A stretch of DNA of 64,000 nt, taken from positions 1 through 64,000 of the forward strand of contig NZ_NFZV01000014.1 in NCBI RefSeq assembly GCF_003399765.1. The letters are read 5' to 3'. The notes beneath the pieces were generated by a model. It searched no databases. It saw only the letters and a program-made list of their open reading frames with translations, and was not told the DNA's origin. Below are positions 8,370 to 18,347 of this stretch, in pieces. How positions within the stretch are numbered: position 1 is the stretch's first letter; every line of letters begins with the position of its first letter. Made by a program: the position numbers and the translations under genes. Source of the stretch: Alkalilimnicola ehrlichii (GTDB taxonomy: Bacteria > Pseudomonadota > Gammaproteobacteria > Nitrococcales > AK92).

Positions 8370-9766
8370 ATGGATGTGACGCGTAGAAACATGTTGAAAG
8401 GGGCTGGGGCGGCGCTCGTGGCCGGCACCGGTGTGCTGCATTATGCCGGCAAGGTCGGCGCCCAGGAGGCTGCGGCAGTGGAGCGCACGCCGGTCTGGAC
8501 CCGACCGCCGCTTGAGCCGGGGCGGCGCGGAGCGGACTACCAGCCGGTGGTGACGCCTAACGGGGCGAGCCTCGAATATCGGGTGGTTGACGGGGTTAAA
8601 GTTTATCACCTTATTGTCGAGCCCGTTCGCCATGAATTCGCGCCGGGCCTGCGGGCCAATCTCTGGGGGTTCAACGGTCGGGTTCATGGGCCCACGATAG
8701 AGGCGGTAGAAGGCGATCGAGTCAGGATCTACGTAACCAACCGGCTTCCTGCCGAGACTTCGATCCACTGGCATGGCGTCCTACTGCCCAGCGGTATGGA
8801 CGGCGTGGCGGGCCTCAGTCAGGCGCCGATTCGTCCGGGCGAGACTTTCAAGTACGAGTGGACCTTCCATCAGCACGGGATGCTGATGTACCACTCGCAT
8901 CACAATGAGATGACGCAGATGGCTATGGGGATGATGGGGGCGCTGGTCGTGCATCCGCGCCGGGCGCAGGATCGCCGACCTGTCGACCGAGACTTCGCGC
9001 TGGTGCTGAGTGAGTGGGCGATCCATGCCGGTACCGAGCGGCCGGACCCGAACGAGATGGAGGCACTAAATCTCTTTACCATCAATGCCAAGGCCTTCCC
9101 CGGCACCGCGCCGCTGGTGGTGCGCACAGGGGATCGGGTACGTATTCGCATTGCCAACCCCAGCGCAGAAAACCACCACCCGATACATATCCACGGTCAC
9201 AAGTTCACCGTCGTAGAAACCGACGGGGGGTGATTCCCGAAGCAGGTCGCTGGCCGGAGACCACCGTGATCGTGCCCGTAGGTTCTACCCGCACCATCGA
9301 GTTCGTCGCCGACAACCCTGGCGACTGGGCGCTGCATTGCCATATGACCCATCACATAATGAACCAGATGGGGCACGGCATCCCGAACATGATCGGGGTC
9401 GATCCGGGCGATTTCGACGAGCGGATGCAGAGTATGCTGCCTGGTTACATGACCATGGGCGAGACGGGGATGGGCGATCACGGCGAGCACGTCGAGGCGG
9501 GGCACATGCGAGTACCGGAGAATAGCATCCCCATGGTCGGCATGCCCGGGCCGCGCGGTTATATCACCATGGGCGGCATGGTCACCGTCCTCAAGGTCCG
9601 CGACGAGCTGGAGAACTACGATGAAGATCCGGGCTGGTACGAGAACCCGGAGGGTACCGAGGCGCGGCTCGCCCGCGAGGAAGAGCTGCGGCGCGACGGT
9701 ATCGATGTTTCGCCGCGCGAGGAGGTGCCCGACGAGCGGCGCCCTGTTCACGAGGGACATCATTGA
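8370..9766 (+). CDS. Tat-exported multicopper oxidase (frame break at G6, 9225-9230)
   Basis: A CopA/CueO-like multicopper oxidase of about 465 residues, expected to oxidise Cu(I) in the periplasm. The twin-arginine motif TRRNMLKG is at residues 4-11. Copper-site motifs in order are HWHG, YHSHHNEM, HPIHIHGH and HCHMTHHIMNQM, the last holding the T1 ligands. A Met/His-rich segment near the C terminus is typical of copper tolerance enzymes. The frame stops at 9231 directly after the G6 run at 9225-9230. Reading one base earlier continues VIPEAGRWPETTVIV and reaches 9766, so one G is missing or the gene varies by slippage. The HxH motifs lie on both sides of the break, so the truncated form would be inactive. 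Confidence 0.88.
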
Positions 9767-9937
9767 ACTGACCGTTTGGGCACCTAGCGTCCGTGGCTAC
9801 CTCGGTGTCTACATTGAGTACCGGGGCGTGCTGATTTGTAGCCAGCGGCAACGTGGTCCACAACCTACGGAGGGTGGAGTTCACGCGGACGGAAGGTAAC
9901 CACGAGACCGAAGGGCGGAGTCGTCGCTTTTATTCGC

Positions 9938-10267
9938 TCAGGCGGCCATTTTGCGGCATTCCTCGGCACAGCGCCGACAGGCCTGCGCACATTCCTTACA
10001 GTGCCCGTGCTCGTGTTGCTCGCACTCTGCTGCACAAGTATCGCAGAGTTCTGCGCACAGCTTGCAAATGGCACTAACTTTCGCGCTGTCGCGCGCCATG
10101 TAGCCCGCAGCAAGCCGGCATATTTCGGCACAGTCGATGTCGAGCTTGATACATTCGGCCAACATGTTGACATCCTGCTCCTGCAGACAGGCGGCGGCGC
10201 AATGGTCGCAGGCGGCTGCGCAAGCGTAGCAGGCATCAATACAAGATCGGTATTTGTCGTGTGCCAT
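9938..10267 (-). CDS. Cys-rich four-helix-bundle copper storage protein (Csp3-like)
   Basis: A 109-residue cytosolic protein with 19 Cys residues by my count, spaced as CxxxC along predicted helices (for example CIDACYACAAACDHC and CAELCDTCAAEC). This is the signature of the DUF326/Csp family. These proteins assemble as tetramers whose four-helix bundles are filled with Cu(I). No signal peptide is present, so it is the cytosolic Csp3 type rather than the exported Csp1. GGAAGGAG lies ahead of the ATG at 10267. It is convergent with the multicopper oxidase, consistent with copper storage beside copper export and oxidation. Confidence 0.88.
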   Translation of the reverse strand: MAHDKYRSCIDACYACAAACDHCAAACLQEQDVNMLAECIKLDIDCAEICRLAAGYMARDSAKVSAICKLCAELCDTCAAECEQHEHGHCKECAQACRRCAEECRKMAA

Positions 10268-10399
10268 CGTGGTCTCCTTCCACTGGCGGTTGCGGGTGCC
10301 AAATCTCTAGCGACATGGGATGTTAGGGCCGGTTAACGGTGTCAGCGCGTCCTCGTCGATTACGAGCAGCGCAAGCGCCTGTCGAAACCAGGCTTCTCG

Positions 10400-10845
10400 C
10401 TATTGCTTGCGCTGCTGAGAGTGCGCGCCACCCGGCTGCGAGATTTCTGCTACCGTCTCCGCTGCCAGCCCATAGGGAGCGATGGCGGCAACCAGATCCG
10501 CCTGAGCCAGAACGCCTATGGGTTGTTGGTCATGATTGCGTACTAGCAACCGGCGCACTTTCTCCCGCTTCATTATCTCCGCCGCTGTGTAAATGTCGTC
10601 GTCGGCATAGCAAAAGACCGGCTTGGATGTCATGCAGCAGTCTATGCTGGTGCTGGCGGAGCGGCCCGCGGCGACGCGCGGGTGGTAATGTCACGGTCGG
10701 TGACTGTGCCGATTATTTCGTCGTGTTCGTCTACCACCGGCAGCATGCCGATGTCTTGCTCCCGCATTAGCTGTGCCGCAGTCCGGATACTGTCCGTGGT
10801 CTTTACCTGCTGATAGCCACGCGTCATGGCCTCAACTACAACCAT
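10400..10845 (-). CDS. CBS-domain pair protein (frame break near 10675)
   Basis: Two open frames together encode one protein of about 148 residues made of two CBS domains. The first (MVVVEAMTRGYQQVKTTDS, then GMLPVVDEHDEIIGTVTDRDI) starts at 10845 after AAGGAG. The second (YTAAEIMKREKVRRLLVRN, then PIGVLAQADLVAAIA) is in a frame one base away, and the switch falls near 10672-10678 in a GC-rich run. CBS pairs bind adenine nucleotides and regulate partner proteins. Stand-alone small CBS proteins like this are common stress-associated proteins in proteobacteria. The gene lies between the Csp and MarC genes on the same strand. Confidence 0.8.
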
Positions 10846-10902
10846 AGCGCTCTCCTTGTCGTATCGCTTTGTCTCGCACTGCACTTAGTGGGTCTGGCGG
10901 AC

Positions 10903-11493
10903 TTATTCCAAAAGCCTGTAGACAAATTCGCTGATGCCGTCTAATAGCATCTGCACGCTGAGCAGGATCAGCAGCATACCCATTAAGCGTTCCATGGCGC
11001 GTAGGCCGCGCTCGGAGAAGATACGGTAGAAGCTGCCGGAGGCTAGGAGAATGACGGCGCTGGCCGCCCAGGCGAGAATCAGCGCCGCCAACCACTCCAA
11101 CACTCGGCCCGGCTCACGGCTAACGAGCAGAAGCAAGACCGCAATAACCGACGGGCCTGCCACCAGCGGCACCGCCAGCGGTACGAAAAACGGGTCTTCG
11201 TCTTGCGCCACTACGCCGTACTGGGCAGGGAAAATCATACGTAGCGCGATGAGAAAGAGGATAATACCGCCGGCGATGCTTAACGCCTCCTGGCGCAGCT
11301 CCAGTACGCCAAGCAGAGCGTTGCCGGCGAAGAGGAACAGCAGCATCACAGCCAGAGCGAACAGCAGTTCGCGGATGATGACGTAGCGACGACGGGATGG
11401 TGTCATACCGCGTAGCACAGCCAGAAATACCGGAATATTACCGATGGGGTCGATGATCAGGAATAGCAGTAGGGCGGTGCCGACAATATCCAT
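10903..11493 (-). CDS. MarC-family integral membrane protein
   Basis: A 196-residue protein with six hydrophobic helices, the length and pattern of the MarC/YhgN family (PF01914). Conserved family segments are DPIGNIPVFLAVLRG near the N terminus and PLVAGPSVIAVLLLLVS in the middle. The ATG at 11493 has AAGGA eight bases upstream and is preferred to the TTG at 11499. Function of the family is uncertain; it is no longer believed to be a drug exporter. It lies upstream of the CBS gene on the same strand with a 57-bp gap, so they may be co-transcribed. Confidence 0.85.
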   Translation of the reverse strand: MDIVGTALLLFLIIDPIGNIPVFLAVLRGMTPSRRRYVIIRELLFALAVMLLFLFAGNALLGVLELRQEALSIAGGIILFLIALRMIFPAQYGVVAQDEDPFFVPLAVPLVAGPSVIAVLLLLVSREPGRVLEWLAALILAWAASAVILLASGSFYRIFSERGLRAMERLMGMLLILLSVQMLLDGISEFVYRLLE

Positions 11494-11499
11494 GGCCAA

Positions 11500-11929
11500 G
11501 ATCCTTCTGCCTGTCGTGTCGCTACGATTGCATTGGTATTACTTTAGCGATTGAGTCCAGCCGGCCAGAGAACACCTGCCTAATAGCGCCTCCCGCCTTT
11601 CTTGGTTGAGGTTATCGATCTCCTTCGAATTATTTCTTCCTATTGAGCATCAAATAACGACGCTCGAAGCGAGCGTAAAGCGAAGCGGATGCTGTTGGCA
11701 CTGTTGCGCTTGTCTGGCTGGTAACGCCAATAAGGTTTCCGCTTATAACCGAGCCGGGCGTGAGTTCTGGCGCGCAATCCCCAGTTTCTTCTTGAACGGC
11801 TACCTAAGCAAAAGCGCGATGTTAGCGAATAAACCGGCGAGTATGCCCGCTTGGTCAGACATTTTTGATGGTAGGACGTATCGGCAGAGCTAACAGCGGG
11901 CGTAGGCGAAGTAAGTAAGAGGTACAGTG
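11500..11929. other. Intergenic region, nothing recognised
   Basis: About 430 bp between the divergent marC-like gene and the RND adaptor gene. Open frames (for example from 11606 on the plus strand) have no homology that I recognise and no ribosome site. It must contain promoters for both flanking genes, but I cannot pick a convincing pair of boxes. Confidence 0.4.
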
Positions 11930-13033
11930 ATGCGCGTGCCGGGCGGTACAAGAATTTGGCTTATTGTCGGCGTGCTTGCCCTTGTGGTTATCTGGATTGC
12001 AAGCGGAGTGTTGTTGCGGGACGGCGAGCCGGAGGCGGCGGCAGGCCCTCCCGAGGATCAGCGGACTGCGGTGGCCGTTCGCGTATCGCAGGCGGAGCCT
12101 GTTGAACGGCTACTCGTCTTGCAAGGCGACCTGCGGCCGGAACAAGTCGTTCTGGTGCGAGCCGAAACCGGTGGCCAAGTGTTGGCTTGGCAGGTGCCTC
12201 GAGGCGCCGCGGTCAGCAGCGGCGATCTGTTAGCAGAACTTGAGTTGGGCGAGCGAGAGTCGCAGCTGCGACAAGCACAGGCGCAAGTTAATGTAGCGGA
12301 ACATCAGCTACGAGCGACGAGGCAGCTGGTCGAGGATGGCTACGAGCCGGAGATTCAGTTAGACAGCGCTCTTGCCGAGCTGGAGGCCGCCCAAGCCCAA
12401 CTGGCTGCTATCGAAGAGGACATCGATCGTACGCGGATTCGAGCGCCGATCCCAGGGCGGGTTAACGAGCGGATCGCGGAACGGGGCGATTTCGTTGCTG
12501 CGGGCGGCGAAGTCGCACAAATCGTTAACAACGACCCCCTGCGGGCGACTGTGCAGGTGCCTCAGCACAGCATCGATCAGGTTGAGGTAGGGCAAAGCGC
12601 TCGGGTCAATATTCTTCGCTTTGGCGTGGTAGAGGGAGAAGTCACCTTCGTTAGTACCTTTGCCGATCCGGCGACCCGCACCTTCGTTGTCGAAGTCGAA
12701 ATCCCAAACCAAGACCAAATCTTGCCGGCGGGTACCAGCGCGGAAGTAGAGATTCCCACCCAAGCGGTACCGGCGCACCTCGTCTCGCCAGCCATCATCG
12801 GTCTCGATGACGAAGGCCGCGTCGGGGTGAAAACGGTTGACGACCGCGGCCGCGTTGTCTTCCACCCCATCGAGGTCGTGCGCGCCGAGCGCCAAGGTTT
12901 ATGGGTCGCAGGGCTTCCCGAAGAAGCCCGCATCATTACTGTAGGGCAAGGTTTTGTCCGGGCGGGAGAAGACGTTATTGCCCGCGCGGAGGAGGTTCTG
13001 GAGGTCGGACAAGCCGAGGAGGGTGAGGAATGA
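11930..13033 (+). CDS. RND efflux periplasmic adaptor (membrane fusion protein)
   Basis: A 367-residue HlyD/AcrA-type adaptor. One N-terminal membrane anchor (residues 10-27) is followed by the lipoyl/hairpin region (VLVRAETGGQVLAWQVPRGAAVSSGDLL), a coiled-coil hairpin (about 100-165) with TRIRAPIPGRVNERIAERGDFV, and the beta-barrel and membrane-proximal domains. The ATG at 11930 follows AAGAGG. The stop overlaps the start of the pump gene by four bases (ATGA), so adaptor and pump are translationally coupled. The frame is intact. Substrate cannot be told from sequence. Confidence 0.9.
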   Translation: MRVPGGTRIWLIVGVLALVVIWIASGVLLRDGEPEAAAGPPEDQRTAVAVRVSQAEPVERLLVLQGDLRPEQVVLVRAETGGQVLAWQVPRGAAVSSGDLLAELELGERESQLRQAQAQVNVAEHQLRATRQLVEDGYEPEIQLDSALAELEAAQAQLAAIEEDIDRTRIRAPIPGRVNERIAERGDFVAAGGEVAQIVNNDPLRATVQVPQHSIDQVEVGQSARVNILRFGVVEGEVTFVSTFADPATRTFVVEVEIPNQDQILPAGTSAEVEIPTQAVPAHLVSPAIIGLDDEGRVGVKTVDDRGRVVFHPIEVVRAERQGLWVAGLPEEARIITVGQGFVRAGEDVIARAEEVLEVGQAEEGEE

Positions 13034-16000
13034 AGGCCATCCTTGCCGGCTTGCTCAGCCGCGGGCGAACCCTGTTGCTGTTGCTTCTACTGCTGGTAAC
13101 CGCGGGTGGCGGCGCCTATCTAGCGGCGCCGAAGGAGGCTGCGCCCGATATCGATATCCCTATTTCTTTGTCACTGTGACTTATCCGGGCGTGTCGGCCG
13201 AAGATGCCGAACGCCTTTTGCTAGAGCCTTTGGAGCGGGAGCTACAACAGCTCGAAGGCTTGGACGAGATGATTTCTAACGCGGGGGAGGGGTTCGGCGT
13301 CGTTCGTTTGGATTTTATCCCAGGCTTCGATAGCCGTACCGCGATGCTCGATGTGCAGCAGGCGGTCGATGTCGCCGAGCCGGAACTACCGGCGGGGGCG
13401 GATGCGCCGGTCGTCAATGAAGTCAATATGGATTTGTTCCCCATTCTCAGCATTGTCTTATCCGGCCCCTTGGAGGAGCGAAGCTTGCAGCAGGTCGCCC
13501 GTAATTTACGGGATCGATTGGAAGGTATCGAGGGCGTTTTGGAGATTGATATTCATGGGGAGCGCGAGGAGGTCATGGAGGTTTTGGTCGACCCGACCGT
13601 CATGGAAACCTATGAGATCTCCTTTCAGGAAGTCGCTAACGCCATCGAGCAGAACAATCAGCTCGTGCCCGCCGGTTCGGTGCATGCCGGTGTCGGCCGT
13701 ATCGGCGTCATCGTGCCGGGCACCATCGAAGATATGAGCGATGTCCTCAACGTTGCGGTTCGGGTCGAGGATGGCACGGTGATTACGGTCGCCGACGTTG
13801 CCGAGGTGCGGGAAGGGTTCACGGACCCGGAGAGCTTTTCTCGTATTAACGGGCAGTTGGCGATGACGCTCGATGTTAGACCGCGCACGGGCGCCAACGT
13901 GCTGGCTACCGTTGCAGAGGTTCTGGAAGAGATCGATCAGGCGCGGGCCGATTGGCCCGAGAGCTTGCAGGTCACGTTATTACAAGACCAGGCCGATCAG
14001 ATCGACGACATGCTCGGCGACCTTGAAAACACGGTAATCGTGGCGGTGCTGTTGGTGGCGCTGACCATCATCGCCGCTTTAGGCCTGCGTGCCGCGTTAC
14101 TGGTTGCGATCGCCGTTCCCGGCGCCTTTCTAACGGGCGTTCTCGCGCTCTACAGCATGGGGTTTACGCTGAATATGGTGGTGTTGTTCGGCCTGATTTT
14201 GGTCGTCGGCATGTTGGTGGACGGCGCTATTGTGGTCGTCGAGCTAGCCGATCGCTACATCACCGAGGGGGAAGATCGGCGCGAGGCTTTTCTGCACGCC
14301 GCGCAGCGTATGGCGTGGCCGATTACCGGCTCGGTGGCGACGACCATTGCCGTTTTTGTGCCCATGCTGTTTTGGCCGGGAATGATCGGCGAATTCATTG
14401 TTTACCTGCCGGCGACCGTTATCGTTACGCTGCTTGCCTCGTTGCTGATGGCGTTGGTGTTTGTGCCGGCTTTGGGGCAAACCTTCGGCCCGCGGCACGT
14501 CGTCGAAGATGCCAAGATGCGGCGGTTGCAAGCGGCGGAGGCGGGTAATTTTGACGATGCGGGTAAGGTCGTCGTTAAGTATGTCGGCCTATTGCGTCGC
14601 CTTTGTCGGCGGCCAGCCCTGACGTTGGCGGGAACGGTCGCATTAGCGGTGGGGCTTTATCTGATGTATGCCGCGCTGGGGCGAGGCGTTGAGTTTTTTC
14701 CCAACATCGAGCCGGAAGCGTTGCAAGTGCAGGTTCAAGCGCGGGGCGATCTTTCCGTATGGGAGGCCGACGAACTGGTTCAGCAGGTTGAGCAACGCCT
14801 TATGGGGGTAGAGGGCGTTAAAGCTGTTAACACACAGACAATCGCCGATCAGCAAATACGCCTGGAACAGGATCTGCCCGCCGATGCCATCGGTGTCATC
14901 CGTCTTGAATTGGAGCATTGGCGGGTGCGGCCACCAGCGGCCGAGATCTCCGCCGTGGCACGAGAGCGCACGGCAGGCATGGCCGGTTTACAAATTCAGG
15001 TACGCGAGGAAGAGCAGGGGCCGGATGCCGGGCGTCCGATCGTCGTCGAGCTGAGTGGCGAACAGCGGCCGCTGCTGCTGGAGGCGGTGCGGCAGGTGCG
15101 TGATTTGATGGCTGATCTAGGCGGTTTTGTCGATATCCAAGATGATCGGCCTACGCCTGGGGTGGAGTTGCGGATGGCCGTCGATCGTGAGGAGGCCGCG
15201 CGTTACGGCGCCGACGTATCTATGCTCGGTCAGGCGGTGCAGATGCTGACCGCCGGTGCGGTTTTAGGCGTGTACCGGCCGGAGTACAGCGACGAAGAAG
15301 TCGATATTCGTATGCGTTTTCCTTTGGAGCGTCGGAATGTCGAGGATCTGGCCCGGCTTCGGGTGCCGACCCCGAGTGGCATGGTACCGATTACCAACTT
15401 TGTAACGATGGAGGCCGCACCGGCGACAGGGCTTATTAATCGGGTCGATGGTCGACCTGCTTACCGGGTTGAAGCGGATGCGGCGGAGGGGCGACTGCCG
15501 AACGAACAAATCAACCGCTTGCGAGAAGCGCTAGCGACGGCCGAGCTGCCGGAGGGCGTTGAGTTTGTTTTTCGAGGCCAAGCGGAGGATCAAGAAGAGG
15601 CGGGGCAATTTCTGCTGACGGCATTTCTGGTCTCGATTTTCCTGATGTACATGATCATGGTGACGCAGTTCAACAGCCTCTCGCAAGCTGCGTTGGTGAT
15701 GTCGGCAATCGTGTTCTCGACGGCTGGGGTTTTGTTGGGGCTTTTGGTGCGTGGTCAGCCGTTTAACGTCGTCATGAGCGGTATCGGGATTTTGGCGCTT
15801 GCCGGCATCGTGGTTAACAACAACATCGTTCTGATCGATACCTACAATGTGATTCGCAGACAAGGCGTTGAGAAGGTCGAAGCGGCTTTGAGGGCGGGCG
15901 CCCAACGTCTGCGCCCCGTTTTATTGACGGCTATTACCACTATTCTTGGCTTGTCGCCGATGGTGTTGGGTTTAACGATCGACTTTGTCGAGCGGGACAT

Positions 16001-16172
16001 CTACTTCGGTGCTCCCGCCACCCAGTGGTGGGTTTCGCTTGCCACGGCCATCGTCGGCGGGCTAGTCGTCACGACACCGCTAACGCTTTTATTTACCCCG
16101 GCTATGCTGGTCTGGTTGGACCGCGGTATGCCGGACGGGCAGGATCAAGAGCCGAAAGGGACTCCGGTATGA
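13030..16172 (+). CDS. RND efflux pump, HAE-type permease (frame break near 13163)
   Basis: An inner-membrane proton-driven pump of about 1,048 residues with the duplicated RND layout: TM1, large periplasmic loop, TM2-6, TM7, loop, TM8-12. The start at 13030 overlaps the adaptor stop. The first frame reads a short N-terminal membrane segment to PDIDIPI and stops. One base earlier at the T3 run 13163-13165 the frame continues FFVTVTYPGVSAEDAERLL and runs to 16172. TM4 has GMLVDGAIVVVE, with one of the two Asp residues of AcrB-type pumps replaced by Gly, as in many HAE relatives. The stop overlaps the TolC gene start by four bases. Confidence 0.9.
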
Positions 16173-17589
16173 ATGCAGATGCTGGTGTGAGTAAGCGCGG
16201 GACAATCATAGGCGTAACGATTAAATGCTGCTTCAGTTTAGCCGTGGCGTTGGCGCTATTGGTAGGTTCGCCGGCGCAGGCGCAACGCGCGGATCTGTTG
16301 ACGCTGTATCGGCTTGCAGAAGAGCGTGATCCGCAACTGGCTGCGGCCCGCGAACAGCGCCGCGCGCAACAGGAGCAGGTTCCGTTGGCGCGTTCCAACC
16401 TGTTGCCGCAGATCAGCGCCTCCGCCAATGCCAACCGTGTTTGGGAGGATACCCAGTTTGGCGATTCGCCGCCTCCGCAAGAGCCTGGAGCAGCGCCGAT
16501 GATGGGGGAAGGCGATGCTAGCTACAACACGGCCAATATCGGGATAAGCGTCAATCAGGTGCTTTTCCGGCAAGAGGCGTTCATTGCGTTACGGCAGGCG
16601 CGGATTGTGGATGATCTAGCCGATGCGGAATTTCTATCGGTCAATCAGCAGTTGGCCTTACGAGTGGCGGATGCCTATTTTGCCGTGCTAGAAGCGGAGG
16701 ACGCCGTGCGCAGCTTTGAGGCCGAGCTTGAGACGGTCGAGCACGAGCTTCAGCGCGCCGAGCGCCGCTACGAACTGGGCGTCGGCGCTATTACTGAAGT
16801 CAACGACGCCCGAGCGCGTTACGCGGCCACCCGAGCAAGTTTGTTACAGGCACGCAGTCAAGTGCGTTTAGCAGGCGAAACCTTAAGGCGCACGGTTAAC
16901 GCCCCGGTCAGCGCCGTGTTTCGCCTCCCCGAGGGCTTCGAGCCTGAGCGGCCGCAGCCCGATGCTCCGAGCGCCTGGGCGGAGCTTGCGGAGCGGCAGA
17001 GCGTCGAGGTGAGGTTATCTGAGCTGTCGTTGGATGTGGCGCAAGCCGGCGTGGACGTCGCGCGGTCAGAGCGTTATCCCCGGCTTGATCTGGTGGCAAA
17101 CCTACAACGCGATTACCAGGGCGAGAACCCTATGGCGGGCGGTGGCAGTATGGAGACGGACCGAGCCAGTATCGGCATTCAATTATCGGTGCCGCTTTAC
17201 ACCGGCGGCGGTATTAGCGCGGGTGCGCGGCAAGCGCTTGCCGAGCGAGAAACGGCTTTCCATCAACTGCTTGATGCTCGCCGCAACGCTGCGTTGCAGG
17301 CGGAATCGGCGTTTATCGCCTTAGAGTCGAGTCTGGAGCAAATCGGCGCGTTGGTGGAAGCGCTGCAAGCCGCCCGCCTGTCGGAAGACTCTACCGAGCG
17401 AGGGTTGGAACTAGGTCAGCGGACAACGCTTGATCTACTGAACGTGCAACGGGAAAGGTTTCAGGTCGAGCGCGATTTAGCGGCGGCCCGCTACGAGTAT
17501 TTATTGGCTTATATTGAGTTGTACACTGCGGTCGCCGGCCCGTCGAGGAGACGCTGGCGCAGGTTAATGCCTTGTTGGCGCGTGAATAA
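16169..17589 (+). CDS. TolC-like outer-membrane channel of the RND system (frame break near 17541)
   Basis: An outer membrane efflux protein of about 473 residues with a signal peptide (SLAVALALLVGSPAQAQ) and two alpha-hairpin halves (LYRLAEERDPQLAAAREQR and later LSLDVAQAGVDVARSERYP). The ATG at 16169 overlaps the pump stop as ATGA, giving a three-gene adaptor-pump-channel operon. Near the C terminus the frame leaves the family pattern at AGPSRRRW. Shifting by one base at the C3 run near 17541 restores VEETLAQVNALLARE and a stop at 17587-17589. The longer frame reaching 17671 is therefore an artefact of the break. Confidence 0.88.
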
Positions 17590-17701
17590 TGATCGGTCCC
17601 CTTATCCTTTTGCGGGGATGCAGAGTGCCCTGCTTTCTCTGGTCAGGCGCGTGGTTTGGCAATGGTTGTAGCCCTAAAAAGACAATTTCTTACCAAAAGA
17701 C

Positions 17702-17730
17702 GTGACAGCAGCCCCTGATCCAGGTATTAT
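17702..17730 (+). promoter_or_regulatory. Sigma-70-type promoter of tRNA-Glu
   Basis: GTGACA at 17702-17707 and TATTAT at 17725-17730 are separated by exactly 17 nt. The -10 box ends 26 nt before the tRNA 5' end, leaving room for a short leader. Both boxes differ from consensus by one base. Confidence 0.6.
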
Positions 17731-17756
17731 GCTTCGCCTCACGTCGATGAGCGTAC

Positions 17757-17831
17757 GTCCCCATCGTCTAGTGGTTAGGACACCGCCCTTTCACGGCGGT
17801 AACAGGGGTTCGAATCCCCTTGGGGACGCCA
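17757..17831 (+). tRNA. tRNA-Glu (anticodon TTC)
   Basis: A full cloverleaf can be drawn. The acceptor stem GTCCCCA pairs with TGGGGAC. The D arm contains AGTGGTTAGGA. The anticodon stem CCGCC/GGCGG encloses loop CTTTCAC with anticodon TTC at 17790-17792. The T arm contains GGTTCGAATCC. The discriminator G is at 17828 and an encoded CCA at 17829-17831. The gene stands alone with its own promoter and terminator. It lies at the left edge of the biosynthetic cluster, a common position for an island boundary, although no integrase or repeated 3' end was found. Confidence 0.97.
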
Positions 17832-17841
17832 TACTCAGGAA

Positions 17842-17873
17842 AAGGCCGCAACCCTTAGGGTTGCGGCCTTTTT
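17842..17873 (+). terminator. Strong intrinsic terminator after tRNA-Glu
   Basis: A 13-bp perfect stem (AAGGCCGCAACCC with GGGTTGCGGCCTT) closes a 3-nt loop TTA and is followed by TTT. It begins 10 bp after the tRNA CCA. The A-rich left flank makes it potentially bidirectional. Confidence 0.92.
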
Positions 17874-18347
17874 CGTATATCACTTGATGACCTTTCAGGC
17901 GGCGCATTTTCGTCTCCGCAGCAAGAGCGAAGAGCCCCGTCGTTACCTCCCAAGTCGACTCTCTAGTTTCCTTCCTCGATGTATCGCGTCAGCTGTTTGC
18001 TCGCGTTCACCTCGTTCCTTGATCGCTGCGTCCTTTGCGGCGTCACTTGGTTGCGCCCGAAGCCGATCGTTAACTTGGCCGGTTGCATCGACGCCCACCA
18101 CCTTGTGCCACCAGTTCATGTGATAGGCGCCGGTTAGCGGCTCCTGATAGGGTTTATTAAGAACTTCCGAGAATAAACAGGGTGATACCTTATCGCTTGT
18201 ACGGAAAGGGATTTTTTACCAATCAGGTCTGGGCCGGTACAGAACGCGGCGGCGCACTACACGTGTGACGCGAAAGGATGTGGTGTGTCCTGACCAGCCT
18301 TCCAATGCGCGGAGTGCTGCCGACGTTGCCATGTGAGGAGGGGTGCT
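17874..18347. other. Non-coding region between tRNA-Glu terminator and biosynthetic cluster
   Basis: About 470 bp. A plus-strand frame at 17884-18123 and its reverse-strand counterpart show Arg/Ser-rich composition and no family that I recognise. It may hold the cluster promoter and remnants of an integration event, but no integrase or repeat of the tRNA 3' end is visible. Confidence 0.4.

Noticed and set aside
9225-9230. Programmed -1 frameshift in the multicopper oxidase
   Set aside because: No slippery heptamer-pseudoknot arrangement stands out, and many other genes in the window show the same kind of break, so a common sequencing cause is simpler.
11606-11893. Open frame in the 430-bp gap before the RND operon
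   Set aside because: No ribosome site and no recognisable sequence; probably chance.
16025-17671. Single long open frame covering the TolC gene
   Set aside because: The real start is the ATGA overlap at 16169. The 5' extension is the pump gene in another frame, and the 3' extension results from the break near 17541.
17884-18123. Plus-strand open frame after the tRNA terminator
   Set aside because: Ser/Arg-rich, no ribosome site, no recognised family; the reverse-strand reading is equally unconvincing.
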